64,000 nucleotides of DNA, taken from positions 1 through 64,000 of the forward strand of contig NZ_FRBI01000010.1 in NCBI RefSeq assembly GCF_900142575.1, written 5' to 3'. The notes under the pieces were generated by a model. That model saw nothing but the letters and a program-made list of their open reading frames with translations. It made no database searches and had not been told where the DNA came from. The DNA is from Actinacidiphila paucisporea. GTDB taxonomy: Bacteria > Actinomycetota > Actinomycetes > Streptomycetales > Streptomycetaceae. Below are positions 25,901 to 34,124 of the stretch, in pieces (the stretch's first letter is position 1; each line of letters opens with the position of its first letter). A program made the position numbers and the translations under genes.

Positions 25901-26763
25901 GGCCTGTCAGGGCCGGCGGTGATCGCGTCGGCGATGGCGTCGAGCAGCGCCACGACGCCCGCCGGGCCCGGGACGACCAGGTCGGCCTGCGAGATCAGCT
26001 CTTCGGGCGAGTCGGTGGCGCCCGCGCTGGCCACCAGCAGGCCCGGCAGGCCCTCCTTGCGCAGTTCGTGCACCGCCGCGAAGGCGGCGAGGTCGCCCAG
26101 GTCGTCACCGCCGTAGAGGACGCAGCCCGCGTCCACCTCGCGCAGATACGCCGCCAGTGCCACGCCCTTGTCCACGCCCGGCGGCCGCAGCTCCAGGACG
26201 TAGCGGCCCGGCTCGACCATCAGGCCGTGGTGCGCGGCCAGTTCGGACAGCGGGGTGCGCAGCGCCTCGAACGCGGCGTCCGGGTCCTCGGTGCGGCGGG
26301 TGTGGACGGCCACCGCACGGCCGCCCTTGTCCTCGATCCAGGTGCCCTGCCAGGCGCCGTTGCGGTCCAGGAAGCCGGGCAGCTCCGCGCGGACCGCGGT
26401 CACGCCGGGGTGGGCCCCGGCGTTGTGCATCTCCGCCGTGTGCGCGTCCCAGCGCTCCGCGCCGTAATGGCCCAGCACGACCAGGTGGTCGAGCGCCGCC
26501 ACACCGGCGAAGCCGCCGTATCGCACCGCCACGCCGGCCGGGCGGCCCGTCACGACCGCCACCGCCGCGACGTGCGGCGCGAGCCGCGCCAGCGCCGGGA
26601 CCGCGCCCGGGTGGGCGCGGGCCTGCTCGGGATCGGCCACGATCGGCGCCAGCGTGCCGTCGAAGTCGAGCGCGACCACCGCGCGGTGCGGCTGCGCCAG
26701 CAGGGCGGCAAGGCCTTCTTTGCCCTCGGGGGTGGTGGGCGTCGGGATCTCCGCAGAAGCCAT
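25897..26763 (-). CDS. otsB: Trehalose-6-phosphate phosphatase
   Basis: A 288-residue HAD-superfamily phosphatase that releases trehalose from trehalose-6-phosphate. The nucleophile motif is VALDFDGTLAPIV near residue 37, motif II VVTGRP follows, and the metal-binding motif IV is YGGDDLGDLAAF near 222. It is convergent with otsA; the two TAG stops share the palindrome CTAG at 25897-25900. Opposite orientation means the two steps have separate promoters. ATG 26763 (MASAEIP) is the likely start. Confidence 0.92.
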   Translation of the reverse strand: MASAEIPTPTTPEGKEGLAALLAQPHRAVVALDFDGTLAPIVADPEQARAHPGAVPALARLAPHVAAVAVVTGRPAGVAVRYGGFAGVAALDHLVVLGHYGAERWDAHTAEMHNAGAHPGVTAVRAELPGFLDRNGAWQGTWIEDKGGRAVAVHTRRTEDPDAAFEALRTPLSELAAHHGLMVEPGRYVLELRPPGVDKGVALAAYLREVDAGCVLYGGDDLGDLAAFAAVHELRKEGLPGLLVASAGATDSPEELISQADLVVPGPAGVVALLDAIADAITAGPDRP

Positions 26764-26925
26764 GGGTCCGACCTTACCGCCGTGCTTCCGGGCGCATGCC
26801 CGGCGCACGGTTTTCCCCCGGCGCGGGGGGAGCTCGCGGATGAGCCGCGGCCCGGGGGGGGTGCCCCTTGCGGGGCGTTGCTTGGGCGCGGGTGCGTCGT
26901 GGTTGCGCGCTTCGTTCTCCCCCAG

Positions 26926-26968
26926 AGCTTCGCCTGGGGTGCTCCCACGCGCCCCCAGGGGGATCGGG
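26926..26968. repeat. Short dispersed element CTCCCCCAGAGCTTCGCCTG
   Basis: The element CTCCCCCAGAGCTTCGCCTG and the following GGGTGCTCCCACGCGCCCCC match, in inverse orientation, the element near 24250-24275. It lies between otsB (whose start is at 26763) and the methyltransferase stop at 26969. It can form a small hairpin and may also serve as terminator of the minus-strand methyltransferase gene. Confidence 0.6.
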
Positions 26969-27955
26969 TCAGGGGTGGAGGAGGTTGGTGCAGGTGGGGG
27001 TGAGGGGGGTTGTGGACCAGGTGAAGTCGCCCAGGGCGCCGCGGGCGGTCAGGGTGGCGGCTTCGGTGGCGGTGGAGAGGGCGCGGACGTAGGTCGCGGG
27101 GGCGGTGGTGGCGAGGGAGAGGGGTGGGCGGGGAGCGTGGAGGCCGAGGGCGAGGAGGGCGGTGCGTTGGGGGGTCGGGGTGGCGCCGGGGAGGGAGTCG
27201 GCGGCGACGTGGGCCGTCAGGTCGCAGGTGCCGTCGGGGACGGGAGGGACCTGGCGCCCGGCGCGGTAGCCGGTGAGGGTGCCGTAGGGGGGCCGGTCGG
27301 CCAGGACGTGGCAATAGTCCACGGCGACCGCGAGCCCCGCGGCCAGCGACCCGGTGGCGGCGGCCCACGCCTCGTCCCGGGGCCGCCCGATCTCAGCCCG
27401 TGAACCGGGCAGGAGGGGAGGCCACCAGCGGCGCAGCCATTCCGCGTCGGCTCCGTCCACTTCCGCGCCGAGCCGCTCGGCCCCGTCCGAGGGACGGACC
27501 TCGACGTAGCGGACGGCACCGTCCTCGTCCGCCTCGGCGACAGCCAGTGGCACATTGTCGAGCCATTCGTTGGCGAAGAGCAGGCCCCGTCCATTGCGGG
27601 GCGGCGCGTCCGCCCAGGTGATGCGGGGGTCGAGCCCGGACGGGCGCGGGGAGAGGTCGACGGCGTACGGGCGCAGGCGCGCGGCGACCTCGGGCGGAAG
27701 CGCGGTGATCACGCCGGCGCACAGTTCTCCGCCCCCCGCGGCCATGTCGGTGAAGGTCAGCTCCGCGGGGTGGCCGAGGGCGGTGTCGACGCGGCACAGC
27801 AACTCGGCCACGGCCCGGGCGTAGAGCGGCGAGACGTGCACCGACGTGCGGAAGTGCCCGGCGGGGCGCTCGCGCAGGAAGAAGCCGTCGGGACCGTAGA
27901 GCGCCCGCTGCATCGCCGCCCGCCACGGCAGCCACTGCGGGGTGGGGCTGGTCAC
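26969..27955 (-). CDS. DUF185-family SAM-dependent methyltransferase (NDUFAF7/MidA-like)
   Basis: A 328-residue protein of the DUF185 family, which in mitochondria (NDUFAF7) methylates an arginine of a complex I subunit. The segment [17 protein letters not shown] near residue 75 is the SAM-binding loop, and [11 protein letters not shown] near 140 is the family-specific acidic/Asn motif. The GTG at 27955 (VTSPTPQW) follows AGGAAGG. An orphan nuoD lies about 7 kb away in this window, so a link to respiratory complex I is conceivable but not shown. The family assignment is moderately sure. Confidence 0.75.
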   Translation of the reverse strand: MTSPTPQWLPWRAAMQRALYGPDGFFLRERPAGHFRTSVHVSPLYARAVAELLCRVDTALGHPAELTFTDMAAGGGELCAGVITALPPEVAARLRPYAVDLSPRPSGLDPRITWADAPPRNGRGLLFANEWLDNVPLAVAEADEDGAVRYVEVRPSDGAERLGAEVDGADAEWLRRWWPPLLPGSRAEIGRPRDEAWAAATGSLAAGLAVAVDYCHVLADRPPYGTLTGYRAGRQVPPVPDGTCDLTAHVAADSLPGATPTPQRTALLALGLHAPRPPLSLATTAPATYVRALSTATEAATLTARGALGDFTWSTTPLTPTCTNLLHP

Positions 27956-28080
27956 AGGGAACCTTCCTGACCTGGAGTTGCGTCCTAGGGCTGGGCGCTG
28001 TGCCGCCCGGGGCCGGTAGGGTTCCGGAATACCACAGTGTGGCGGATGTGCGGCAAGGCAGTACGAGGGAGTGGACAGCG

Positions 28081-29058
28081 ATGACGGCCGGACAGGACGG
28101 CACGCCGGAGAACGACGACCCGTTCGGGTACCTCTACCGGGCCGAGGACGGCGGCGAGCAGCCGGCGGCGCCACGCGCCTCGTACAACCAGGTGCAGCGG
28201 GTCGGCGAGCGGCGCCCGCAGCAGCAGGGCGGCGGGTACGGCTACCCGCCCCAGCAGCAGACTCAGCAGCAGGGCGGCTACGGCTACCCGCAGCAGACGC
28301 AGCAGACTCAGCAGCAGTCGTACGGCTACGACCAGGGCCAGCAGCCCCAGGGCGGCCAGCGGCAGTACGCGCCGCCGCAGCAGCAGCCGGGTGAGGGCGG
28401 CGGGCGCCGGGGCGCGGGGCCGGGCCACGGCGGCGGCGACGCGCCCAACCGCAAGGGCCTGCTCATCGCGGCCGTCGCGGTGGTGGTCGCGGTGGCCATC
28501 GGCATCGGCATCGCCATGAGCCAGGGCGACGGCAAGCCCGACAAGGCGGCCGACAACAAGCCGACCACGCCCGCGGTCACCAATTCCGCGCCCACGACGG
28601 AGCCGACGCCCTCCGCGTCGCCGTCGCAGTTCGCGTCGGACAAGGTCGACGCCTCGACCTTCGCCCTGGCCGGACCGGCCGCGAAGAGCACCCAGTGGCC
28701 GGGGGCGAACGCCGCGGGCGGCACGTACGTCGACGGCATGGGCCAGCCGGGCGCCAGCGCGACCTGGACGGTGACGGTGCCGGAGGACGGCGACTACACC
28801 TTCTTCATCAGCTACGGCAACGCCGGCCCCGACGCGACGCTGTCGCTCTCCGTCGACGGCAAGATGCGCACGTCCCCGGTGAAGCTCAAGAACTACGGGT
28901 CGTACACCGACTGGTCGAAGGCCTGGGACAACACGACCTACGCCTACGTCAACCTCACCAAGGGCGACAACACCCTCCAGCTGTCCTTCCAGCCGGGCGA
29001 CACCGGCGGGGTCAACCTGGACCAGGTGTGGCTCAAGCAGGGTCAGGTCAAGAAGTAG
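28081..29058 (+). CDS. Single-pass membrane protein: Q/Y/G-rich tail plus carbohydrate-binding-like domain
   Basis: A 325-residue protein in three parts. Residues 1-120 are disordered, with glutamine- and tyrosine-rich repeats ([25 protein letters not shown]). One membrane span ([20 protein letters not shown]) sits near 126-146. A Thr/Pro-rich linker leads to a C-terminal beta-sandwich of about 130 residues that resembles CBM6/CBM35 carbohydrate-binding modules ([20 protein letters not shown] and [10 protein letters not shown]). Orientation is probably tail inside, module outside. ATG 28081 has GAGGGAG upstream. A role at the cell wall or in polysaccharide binding is inferred from the module. 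Confidence 0.75.
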   Translation: MTAGQDGTPENDDPFGYLYRAEDGGEQPAAPRASYNQVQRVGERRPQQQGGGYGYPPQQQTQQQGGYGYPQQTQQTQQQSYGYDQGQQPQGGQRQYAPPQQQPGEGGGRRGAGPGHGGGDAPNRKGLLIAAVAVVVAVAIGIGIAMSQGDGKPDKAADNKPTTPAVTNSAPTTEPTPSASPSQFASDKVDASTFALAGPAAKSTQWPGANAAGGTYVDGMGQPGASATWTVTVPEDGDYTFFISYGNAGPDATLSLSVDGKMRTSPVKLKNYGSYTDWSKAWDNTTYAYVNLTKGDNTLQLSFQPGDTGGVNLDQVWLKQGQVKK

Positions 29059-29983
29059 CCGGCACGACCTCGACGCGCGGCAGCAGGTCGGCGTAGGCGG
29101 CCGGGTCGTACTCGCCCGCCGCCGGGGCCAGGACGGTCGCCGCCGACAGGGCCACCGCGCGGGCGAGCCTGGCCGGCCAGGGCAGGCCCTCGGCGAGGCC
29201 GGACAGCAGGCCGGCGACAGCGGAGTCGCCGGCGCCGGTGGGATTGCCGGTCAGCCGGACCGGCGGGGCGGCCCGCCAGCCGCCGTCCCCGGCCAGGACG
29301 AGCATGCCGTCCGCGCCCAGTGACGCCGCCACCGCCCGCGCCCCGCGCCTGCGGGCGTCCCGCGCGGCCCGCTCGGGCTCGGCGAAGCCGGTGAGGCCGG
29401 CGAGCTCGCCGGCGTTCGGCTTGAGCAGGTCGGGCCTCGCGGCCAGGCCGCGCCGCAGTGCGGGTCCCTCGGCGTCCAGCAGCACGTATACGCCCGCGGC
29501 GCGGGCCTCCCGTATCAGCTCCGCATACGCCCCGATCGGCACGCCGGGCGGCAGGCTGCCGCACAGTGCCACGGCGTCGGCGCCGGCCGCCAGCATGTCG
29601 CGGTACGCGGTCAGCAGGGCCTGCCACTCGCCCGCGCCGACGGTGGGGCCCGGCTCGTTGAACTGCGTGGCCCCGCGCCCCCGCCCGTCCACCACCCCGA
29701 CGGTGCGGCGCGTCTTCCCGGCTATCGGCACGAGGGCGTCCGTGAGGCGGCCGGCGTAGGTGGCCGCGGCCAATTGCCGCCGCACCTCTTCGCCCGCCGG
29801 GCCCCCGGCGAATCCGGTCACGGCGACCGGGTGGCCGAGTGCGGCCAGCACGCGGGCGACGTTGAGCCCCTTGCCGCCGGGGCGCTCGACGGCTTCCACC
29901 ACCCGGTGCGAAGCCTGTGGCACCAGGGCGGGGACGTGGTAGGTGACGTCCAACGCGACGTTGAGCGTGACAGTGATGATCAC
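29048..29983 (-). CDS. PfkB-family hexose-phosphate kinase (1-phosphofructokinase-like)
   Basis: A 311-residue ribokinase-type kinase. The N-terminal glycine pair RPGGKGLNVAR near residue 35 and the C-terminal anion-hole GNPTGAGDSAVAG near 245 are the two PfkB signatures. KPNAGELAGLTGF is also typical of the 1-phosphofructokinase and tagatose-6-phosphate kinase subgroup. Lying downstream of nagA and a ROK kinase on the same strand, it may process a phosphohexose from amino-sugar metabolism. The substrate cannot be decided from sequence. GTG 29983 begins VIITVTLN; a GGGGG adjoins it. Confidence 0.85.
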   Translation of the reverse strand: MIITVTLNVALDVTYHVPALVPQASHRVVEAVERPGGKGLNVARVLAALGHPVAVTGFAGGPAGEEVRRQLAAATYAGRLTDALVPIAGKTRRTVGVVDGRGRGATQFNEPGPTVGAGEWQALLTAYRDMLAAGADAVALCGSLPPGVPIGAYAELIREARAAGVYVLLDAEGPALRRGLAARPDLLKPNAGELAGLTGFAEPERAARDARRRGARAVAASLGADGMLVLAGDGGWRAAPPVRLTGNPTGAGDSAVAGLLSGLAEGLPWPARLARAVALSAATVLAPAAGEYDPAAYADLLPRVEVVPATS

Positions 29984-30280
29984 CCCCCGATCATCCCGCA
30001 CCTTCCCCTGCCCCGGTGACGGCCCCAGCCCACCACCCGCCGGTGGTCCGGGGCGAACCGAGCAGCCCCTCCCGGCCGACGACGACGTGCAGCCCGTCAA
30101 CGGCCGGCCGCGCAGTTCCCCGCGCCCCCCAGGGCGCCCCCCAGGGGCGCGGGGAACTGCGCGCGCAACCCACCACCCGCCGGTGGTCCGGGGCGAACCG
30201 AACAACCCCTCCCGGCCGGTGACGACGTGCAGCCCGTCAACCGCCGGCCGCGCCCCCGGGGGTGGGGGGGAAGCGCGGCG
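29984..30280. repeat. Composite repeat: two direct copies around a 20-bp hairpin
   Basis: No gene is visible. Two direct copies of an about 85-base unit (30029-30113 and 30169-30254) share CCACCCGCCGGTGGTCCGGG, CAGCCCGTCAAC and GACGACGTGCAGCCCGTCAA. Between them lies a perfect 20-bp inverted repeat (30109-30128 and 30144-30163, CGCGCAGTTCCCCGCGCCCC). The same architecture occurs at 54136-54405 in opposite orientation. It also separates nagA from the downstream kinase gene and may act as a terminator. Confidence 0.85.
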
Positions 30281-31441
30281 TCAGGGGCGGATCAGCCACT
30301 CGCCTTGGCGCATCACGCCCACCACGTCATACGCCTCGTCCAGGACGACGAGGTCCGCGGATTTGCCGGGTTCGATCGTGCCGATCCGGTCGGCGAGGCC
30401 GATGAGGCGGGCGGGGTTGGTGGAGACGGCGCGGACGGTGTCGGGGAGGGAGAGGCCGTCGAGGGTGACGGCGCGTTTGAAGGCGGTGTCCATCGTCAGG
30501 GTGGAGCCGGCGATGGAGCCGCCCTCGACGAGGCGGGCGACGCCCTTGAGGACCTCGACCTTGAGGGGGCCGAGGTCGTAGAGGCCGTCGCCGAAGCCGG
30601 CCGCGTCCATCGCGTCGGTGATGAAGGCGACGCGGGCGGCGCCGGCGGTGCCGAAGGCGAGTTCGAGCACGGCAGGGTGCAGGTGGGTGCCGTCGTTGAT
30701 GAGTTCGACGGTGACCCGCTCGTCTTCGAGGAGCGCCGCGATCGGCCCGGGGGCCCGGTGGCCGAGCGGCGGCATGGCGTTGAAGAGGTGGGTGGCGACC
30801 GTCGCCCCCGCCTCGATCGCCTCGACCGTCTGCTCGTACGTGGCGTCGGTGTGCCCGATCGCGGCGATCACGCCGGAATCGGCGAGCAGGCGTACGGAGT
30901 CGATGCCGCCGGGCAGTTCGGCCGCGAGGGTGACCATCTTCGTGGCACCGCGCCCCGCTTCGACGAGCTTGCGCACGTCGGCCGGGTCGGGGTGGCGCAG
31001 CAGGCCCTCGTCGTGGGCGCCTTTGCGGCAGGGGGAGATGAACGGGCCCTCGTAGTGGATGCCGGCGATCTCGCCCTGCTCCACGAGTTCCGAGAGCAGG
31101 CCGGCCTGCCGGATCAGCGCGTCCATCGTCTCGGTGACCGTGGAGGCGACCAGGGTGGTCGTGCCGTGCTCGCGGTGGGTGCGTACGCCGGTGAGGACGT
31201 CCTCGGCGGTGCCGGAGGTGAAGGACGCGCCGCCGCCGCCGTGGTTGTGGATGTCGACGAAGCCGGGGACGACGGTGTGGCCCGCGGACAGGTCGACCAC
31301 CACGTCGTCGGGCAGCGGCCCGGTCTCCGCGGCGATACGCGAGCCCTCGACCGCGACCCGGCCGCCTTCCACCACGCCCGAGGGCAGGACCACACGGGCC
31401 CCCGCCAGGACCGTGCGCTGCGTTGTCGTTACGGGGGCCAT
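30281..31441 (-). CDS. nagA: N-acetylglucosamine-6-phosphate deacetylase
   Basis: A 386-residue amidohydrolase that converts GlcNAc-6-phosphate to glucosamine-6-phosphate. Visible motifs are the VPGFVDIHNHGGGG metal site near residue 60, HYEGPF near 130, AIGHTDA near 192, ATHLFNAMPPLGHR near 212 and the catalytic aspartate in FITDAMDAAGF near 272. Its ATG (31441) overlaps the stop of the upstream ROK kinase gene (ATGA), so kinase and deacetylase are made together. MurQ, encoded at 17.2 kb, produces the same substrate, GlcNAc-6-phosphate. Confidence 0.95.
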   Translation of the reverse strand: MAPVTTTQRTVLAGARVVLPSGVVEGGRVAVEGSRIAAETGPLPDDVVVDLSAGHTVVPGFVDIHNHGGGGASFTSGTAEDVLTGVRTHREHGTTTLVASTVTETMDALIRQAGLLSELVEQGEIAGIHYEGPFISPCRKGAHDEGLLRHPDPADVRKLVEAGRGATKMVTLAAELPGGIDSVRLLADSGVIAAIGHTDATYEQTVEAIEAGATVATHLFNAMPPLGHRAPGPIAALLEDERVTVELINDGTHLHPAVLELAFGTAGAARVAFITDAMDAAGFGDGLYDLGPLKVEVLKGVARLVEGGSIAGSTLTMDTAFKRAVTLDGLSLPDTVRAVSTNPARLIGLADRIGTIEPGKSADLVVLDEAYDVVGVMRQGEWLIRP

Positions 31442-32373
31442 CAGGCGGATACCTCCACGGAGAGTAGATCCCAGGCGAGCAGGCCGGCGCCCAGGCATCC
31501 AGCGGTGTCGCCGAGGGCGGCGGGGACGATGAGGGGGAGCTTCTGGAAGGTCACGCGCGCCTCGACGGCCGCCCGCAGCGGGCCGAAGAGGGTGTCGCCG
31601 GCTTCCGCGAGGCCGCCGCCGATGATGAGCAGCCGGGGGTCGAGCAGGGTGATGCCGGTGACCAGGCCGGCGGCCAGCGCGTCGAGCGCGTCCCGCCAGA
31701 CCTCGATGGCGCGCGGGTCGCCGGCCTCGACGGCGCGGGCGCAGTCCGCCGCGTCGGCCGAGGGGTCGCCGCAGGCCGCGGCCCAGGCGCGGGAGACGGC
31801 GGCGGCGGAGGCCAGCACTTCCATGCAGCCGTGCTGCCCGCAGCCGCACTCGGGGCCGCCGGGGCGTACGACGACGTGGCCGAGTTCGCCGGCGCAGCCG
31901 TGCGCGCCGGCCTCGATGCGGCCCTCGATGCCGATGGCGCCGGCGATGCCGGTGCCCAGCGCCAGGAAGAGGAAGCGGTCGGTGCCCCGCCCGGCGCCGA
32001 TCCGGCCCTCGGCGAGGCCGCCGGTGCGTACGTCGTGGCCCAGGGCGACGGGGACGCCGCCGAGCCGCTCGGACAGCAGCGCCCGCAGCGGGACGTCCTT
32101 CCAGCCGAGGTTGGCGGCGTAGGCGGCGATGCCGTTGACGTCGTCGACGATGCCCGGGACGGCGACGCCCGCGGCCGCGGCGGCCTCGCCGTACTCCCGT
32201 ATCCCGTGGGCGCGCAGGTCCGCGGCGAAGTCCAGGATCGCGGTCACGACGGCGTCCGGGCCGCGCTCCCTGCCGGTGGGTCTGCGGTCCTCGTGCAGGA
32301 GGGTGCCGTCGGCTGCGACCAGGGCTGCCTTCATCCCGGTGCCGCCCACATCAAGGGCGATGACATGTCTCAC
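31441..32373 (-). CDS. ROK-family sugar kinase (probable N-acetylglucosamine or glucose kinase)
   Basis: A 310-residue ROK kinase. The ATP phosphate-binding motif is ALDVGGTGMKAAL at residues 6-18. The zinc-type ROK signature GCGQHGCMEVLAS and the preceding GHVVVRPGGPECG lie near 175-195. Because its stop overlaps the nagA start, GlcNAc is the most likely sugar, giving GlcNAc-6-phosphate for NagA. The GTG at 32373 (VRHVIALDV) lacks a clear ribosome binding site. A DasR-like box lies about 29 bases upstream, consistent with GlcNAc control. Confidence 0.87.
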   Translation of the reverse strand: MRHVIALDVGGTGMKAALVAADGTLLHEDRRPTGRERGPDAVVTAILDFAADLRAHGIREYGEAAAAAGVAVPGIVDDVNGIAAYAANLGWKDVPLRALLSERLGGVPVALGHDVRTGGLAEGRIGAGRGTDRFLFLALGTGIAGAIGIEGRIEAGAHGCAGELGHVVVRPGGPECGCGQHGCMEVLASAAAVSRAWAAACGDPSADAADCARAVEAGDPRAIEVWRDALDALAAGLVTGITLLDPRLLIIGGGLAEAGDTLFGPLRAAVEARVTFQKLPLIVPAALGDTAGCLGAGLLAWDLLSVEVSA

Positions 32374-32401
32374 GGGGGACAGTCTCGCGGGTAACCCCGC
32401 T

Positions 32402-32417
32402 AAAGGTCTAGTCCACT
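32402..32417. promoter_or_regulatory. DasR-responsive-element-like box 1
   Basis: AAAGGTCTAGTCCACT aligns to the dre palindrome ANTGGTCTAGACCANT with most positions matching. It lies 29 bases upstream of the ROK kinase start, in the divergent region shared with the sugar-binding lipoprotein gene. DasR is the GntR-type GlcNAc regulator of Streptomyces. Confidence 0.55.
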
Positions 32418-32494
32418 CGTCGAGGAAGATCGGTGGCACGGCACACCATCGGCCGCGACAAGGTGGCCCCACCCGCTGAACAACCGATTCCGGT

Positions 32495-32510
32495 GGTGGT
32501 GTAGACCTTG
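32495..32510. promoter_or_regulatory. DasR-responsive-element-like box 2
   Basis: GGTGGTGTAGACCTTG contains TGGTGTAGACC, a one-mismatch match to the dre core TGGTCTAGACC. It lies 66 bases upstream of the sugar-binding lipoprotein start. With box 1 it gives one site for each of the divergent genes. Confidence 0.6.
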
Positions 32511-32575
32511 GGTGAACCTGTGGGGAAGACTCTGCGCTTCCGCGGACATTCCATCCTCGAAGGCGGTAAATCTGC

Positions 32576-33856
32576 ATGAGCGTGCAGCGACGAAGACTTG
32601 TCAGCCTGATGGCGGCCGGACTCGGTGCGGTACTCGCCGCAAGCGTCCTCAGCGGCTGCGGCGCGGCGTCGTCGGGCAGCAAGAACGTCACCTTGCACCT
32701 GGTCGCCGCTGACTACGGCGACCCGAAGACGGGCAACAGCTCGACGGCGTACTGGAACGACCTCGTCAAGTCCTTCGAGCAGAAGAACCCGGACATCACG
32801 GTCGACGTCCAGGTCGTCGACTGGGACCACGTGGACGACAAGGTCAGCGCGATGGTCAAGGCGGGCAAGGCGCCGGACCTCGCGCAGATCGGCTCCTACG
32901 CCGACTACGCCGCCAAGGGCCTGCTCTACAGCGCCGACGACATCTTCACCGTCAGCATGCAGGCCGACTTCATCCCGTCGCTGGTCAAGGCCGGTTCCGT
33001 CAACCGGGTGCAGTACGGCATACCGTGGGCGTCCAGCTCGCGGCTCTTCTTCTACAACAAGGCCCTGTTCAAGGACGCCGGCATCAAGCACCCGCCGACC
33101 ACCTGGGCGCAGCTCGCGCACGACGCGGCCAAGCTCAAGGAGAACGGCGTCAAGGTGCCCTACGGGCTGCCGCTCGGTACGGAGGAGGCGCAGGCCGAGT
33201 CCCTGATGTGGATGCTGGGCGCGGGCGGCGGCTACACCGACGCGGTCAACGGCTACAGCTTCTCCTCCAACGAGAACGTCGCCGCCTTCAGCTGGCTGAA
33301 GGACAACCTCGTCGCGAAGGGCCTCACCGGCCCCGGCGACCCCGCGACGACCAACCGCCGTACCGTCTTCACCGACTTCCTGGCCGGCAACGCCGGCATG
33401 ATCAACGGCCACCCCACGCTGCTCGCCCAGGCGAAGGCCGCGCACATCGACGTCGGCGTCGCCGCGCTGCCCGGCCAGAACGGCGCACTGCCCGACACGC
33501 TCGGCGTCGCCGACTGGATGATGGCCTTCAAGCAGAAGGACGACCACCTCGCGGCGGACAGCGCCTTCCTGCGGTACGTCTACAGTTCGGAGAACTCGCT
33601 GCGCTTCCTGGACCAGTACGGTCTGCTGCCGGTGACCACGACCGCGTCGCAGGCGATGGAGCGCAACCCCAAGGACAAGGACATGCTCCAGTTCCTCGAC
33701 CGGCTGCCCGACGCGGCCTTCTACCCGGTCAACAAGACGTCCTGGGGCGCGGTCAGCGACCAGGTGAAGAAGTCGATCGGCGCCGCCGTCCACGGCTCTC
33801 CCGCGCAGGTGCTCGGCACATTGCAGCGGTTCGCCGTGGCGCAGGGCGGGAACTAG
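32576..33856 (+). CDS. Extracellular sugar-binding lipoprotein (ABC importer)
   Basis: A 426-residue solute-binding protein of the ABC family 1 (CUT1) type. The signal peptide has a basic start and a lipobox ending LSGC with the lipidated cysteine at residue 28. The mature part has the expected periplasmic-binding fold patterns (DAGIKHPPTTWAQL and FLAGNAGMINGHPTLL). It would capture a sugar, plausibly an amino sugar, for an importer whose membrane subunits are not encoded next to it. An orphan sugar-type ATPase lies at 56.9 kb. The divergent nagA operon and the DasR-like boxes support an amino-sugar ligand. Confidence 0.88.
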   Translation: MSVQRRRLVSLMAAGLGAVLAASVLSGCGAASSGSKNVTLHLVAADYGDPKTGNSSTAYWNDLVKSFEQKNPDITVDVQVVDWDHVDDKVSAMVKAGKAPDLAQIGSYADYAAKGLLYSADDIFTVSMQADFIPSLVKAGSVNRVQYGIPWASSSRLFFYNKALFKDAGIKHPPTTWAQLAHDAAKLKENGVKVPYGLPLGTEEAQAESLMWMLGAGGGYTDAVNGYSFSSNENVAAFSWLKDNLVAKGLTGPGDPATTNRRTVFTDFLAGNAGMINGHPTLLAQAKAAHIDVGVAALPGQNGALPDTLGVADWMMAFKQKDDHLAADSAFLRYVYSSENSLRFLDQYGLLPVTTTASQAMERNPKDKDMLQFLDRLPDAAFYPVNKTSWGAVSDQVKKSIGAAVHGSPAQVLGTLQRFAVAQGGN

Positions 33857-33863
33857 CCCTCTC

Positions 33864-34097
33864 GTGAGCGAGCCCGAGCTGTCGCAACGGGACCGGGACA
33901 TCCTGGACTTCGCGTCCAGGTCGTGGACCGGTCCCGGTGCGCGCGACCGCGCCGTCCGCGAACGCCTCGGCATATCGCCGACGGCTTACCTCCAGTTCCT
34001 GAACGCCCTGCTGGACGACCCGCGCGCACTGGCCTACGCGCCCACCACGATCAACCGCCTGCGCGCTGCCCGCGACCAGCGCCGCGGGCAGCGCTGA
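33864..34097 (+). CDS. DUF3263 family small DNA-binding-like protein
   Basis: A 77-residue protein with the DUF3263 pattern (ELSQRDRDILDFASRSW, then RERLGISPTAYLQFLNALLD, then RAARDQRRGQR). The helical, HTH-like layout suggests a DNA-binding or regulatory role, which has not been demonstrated as far as I know. Start GTG 33864 lies seven bases after the stop of the lipoprotein gene, so the two are probably co-transcribed. Confidence 0.88.
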   Translation: MSEPELSQRDRDILDFASRSWTGPGARDRAVRERLGISPTAYLQFLNALLDDPRALAYAPTTINRLRAARDQRRGQR

Positions 34098-34124
34098 CGG
34101 ATCAGCGGGCGCACGCGGGCCGGG

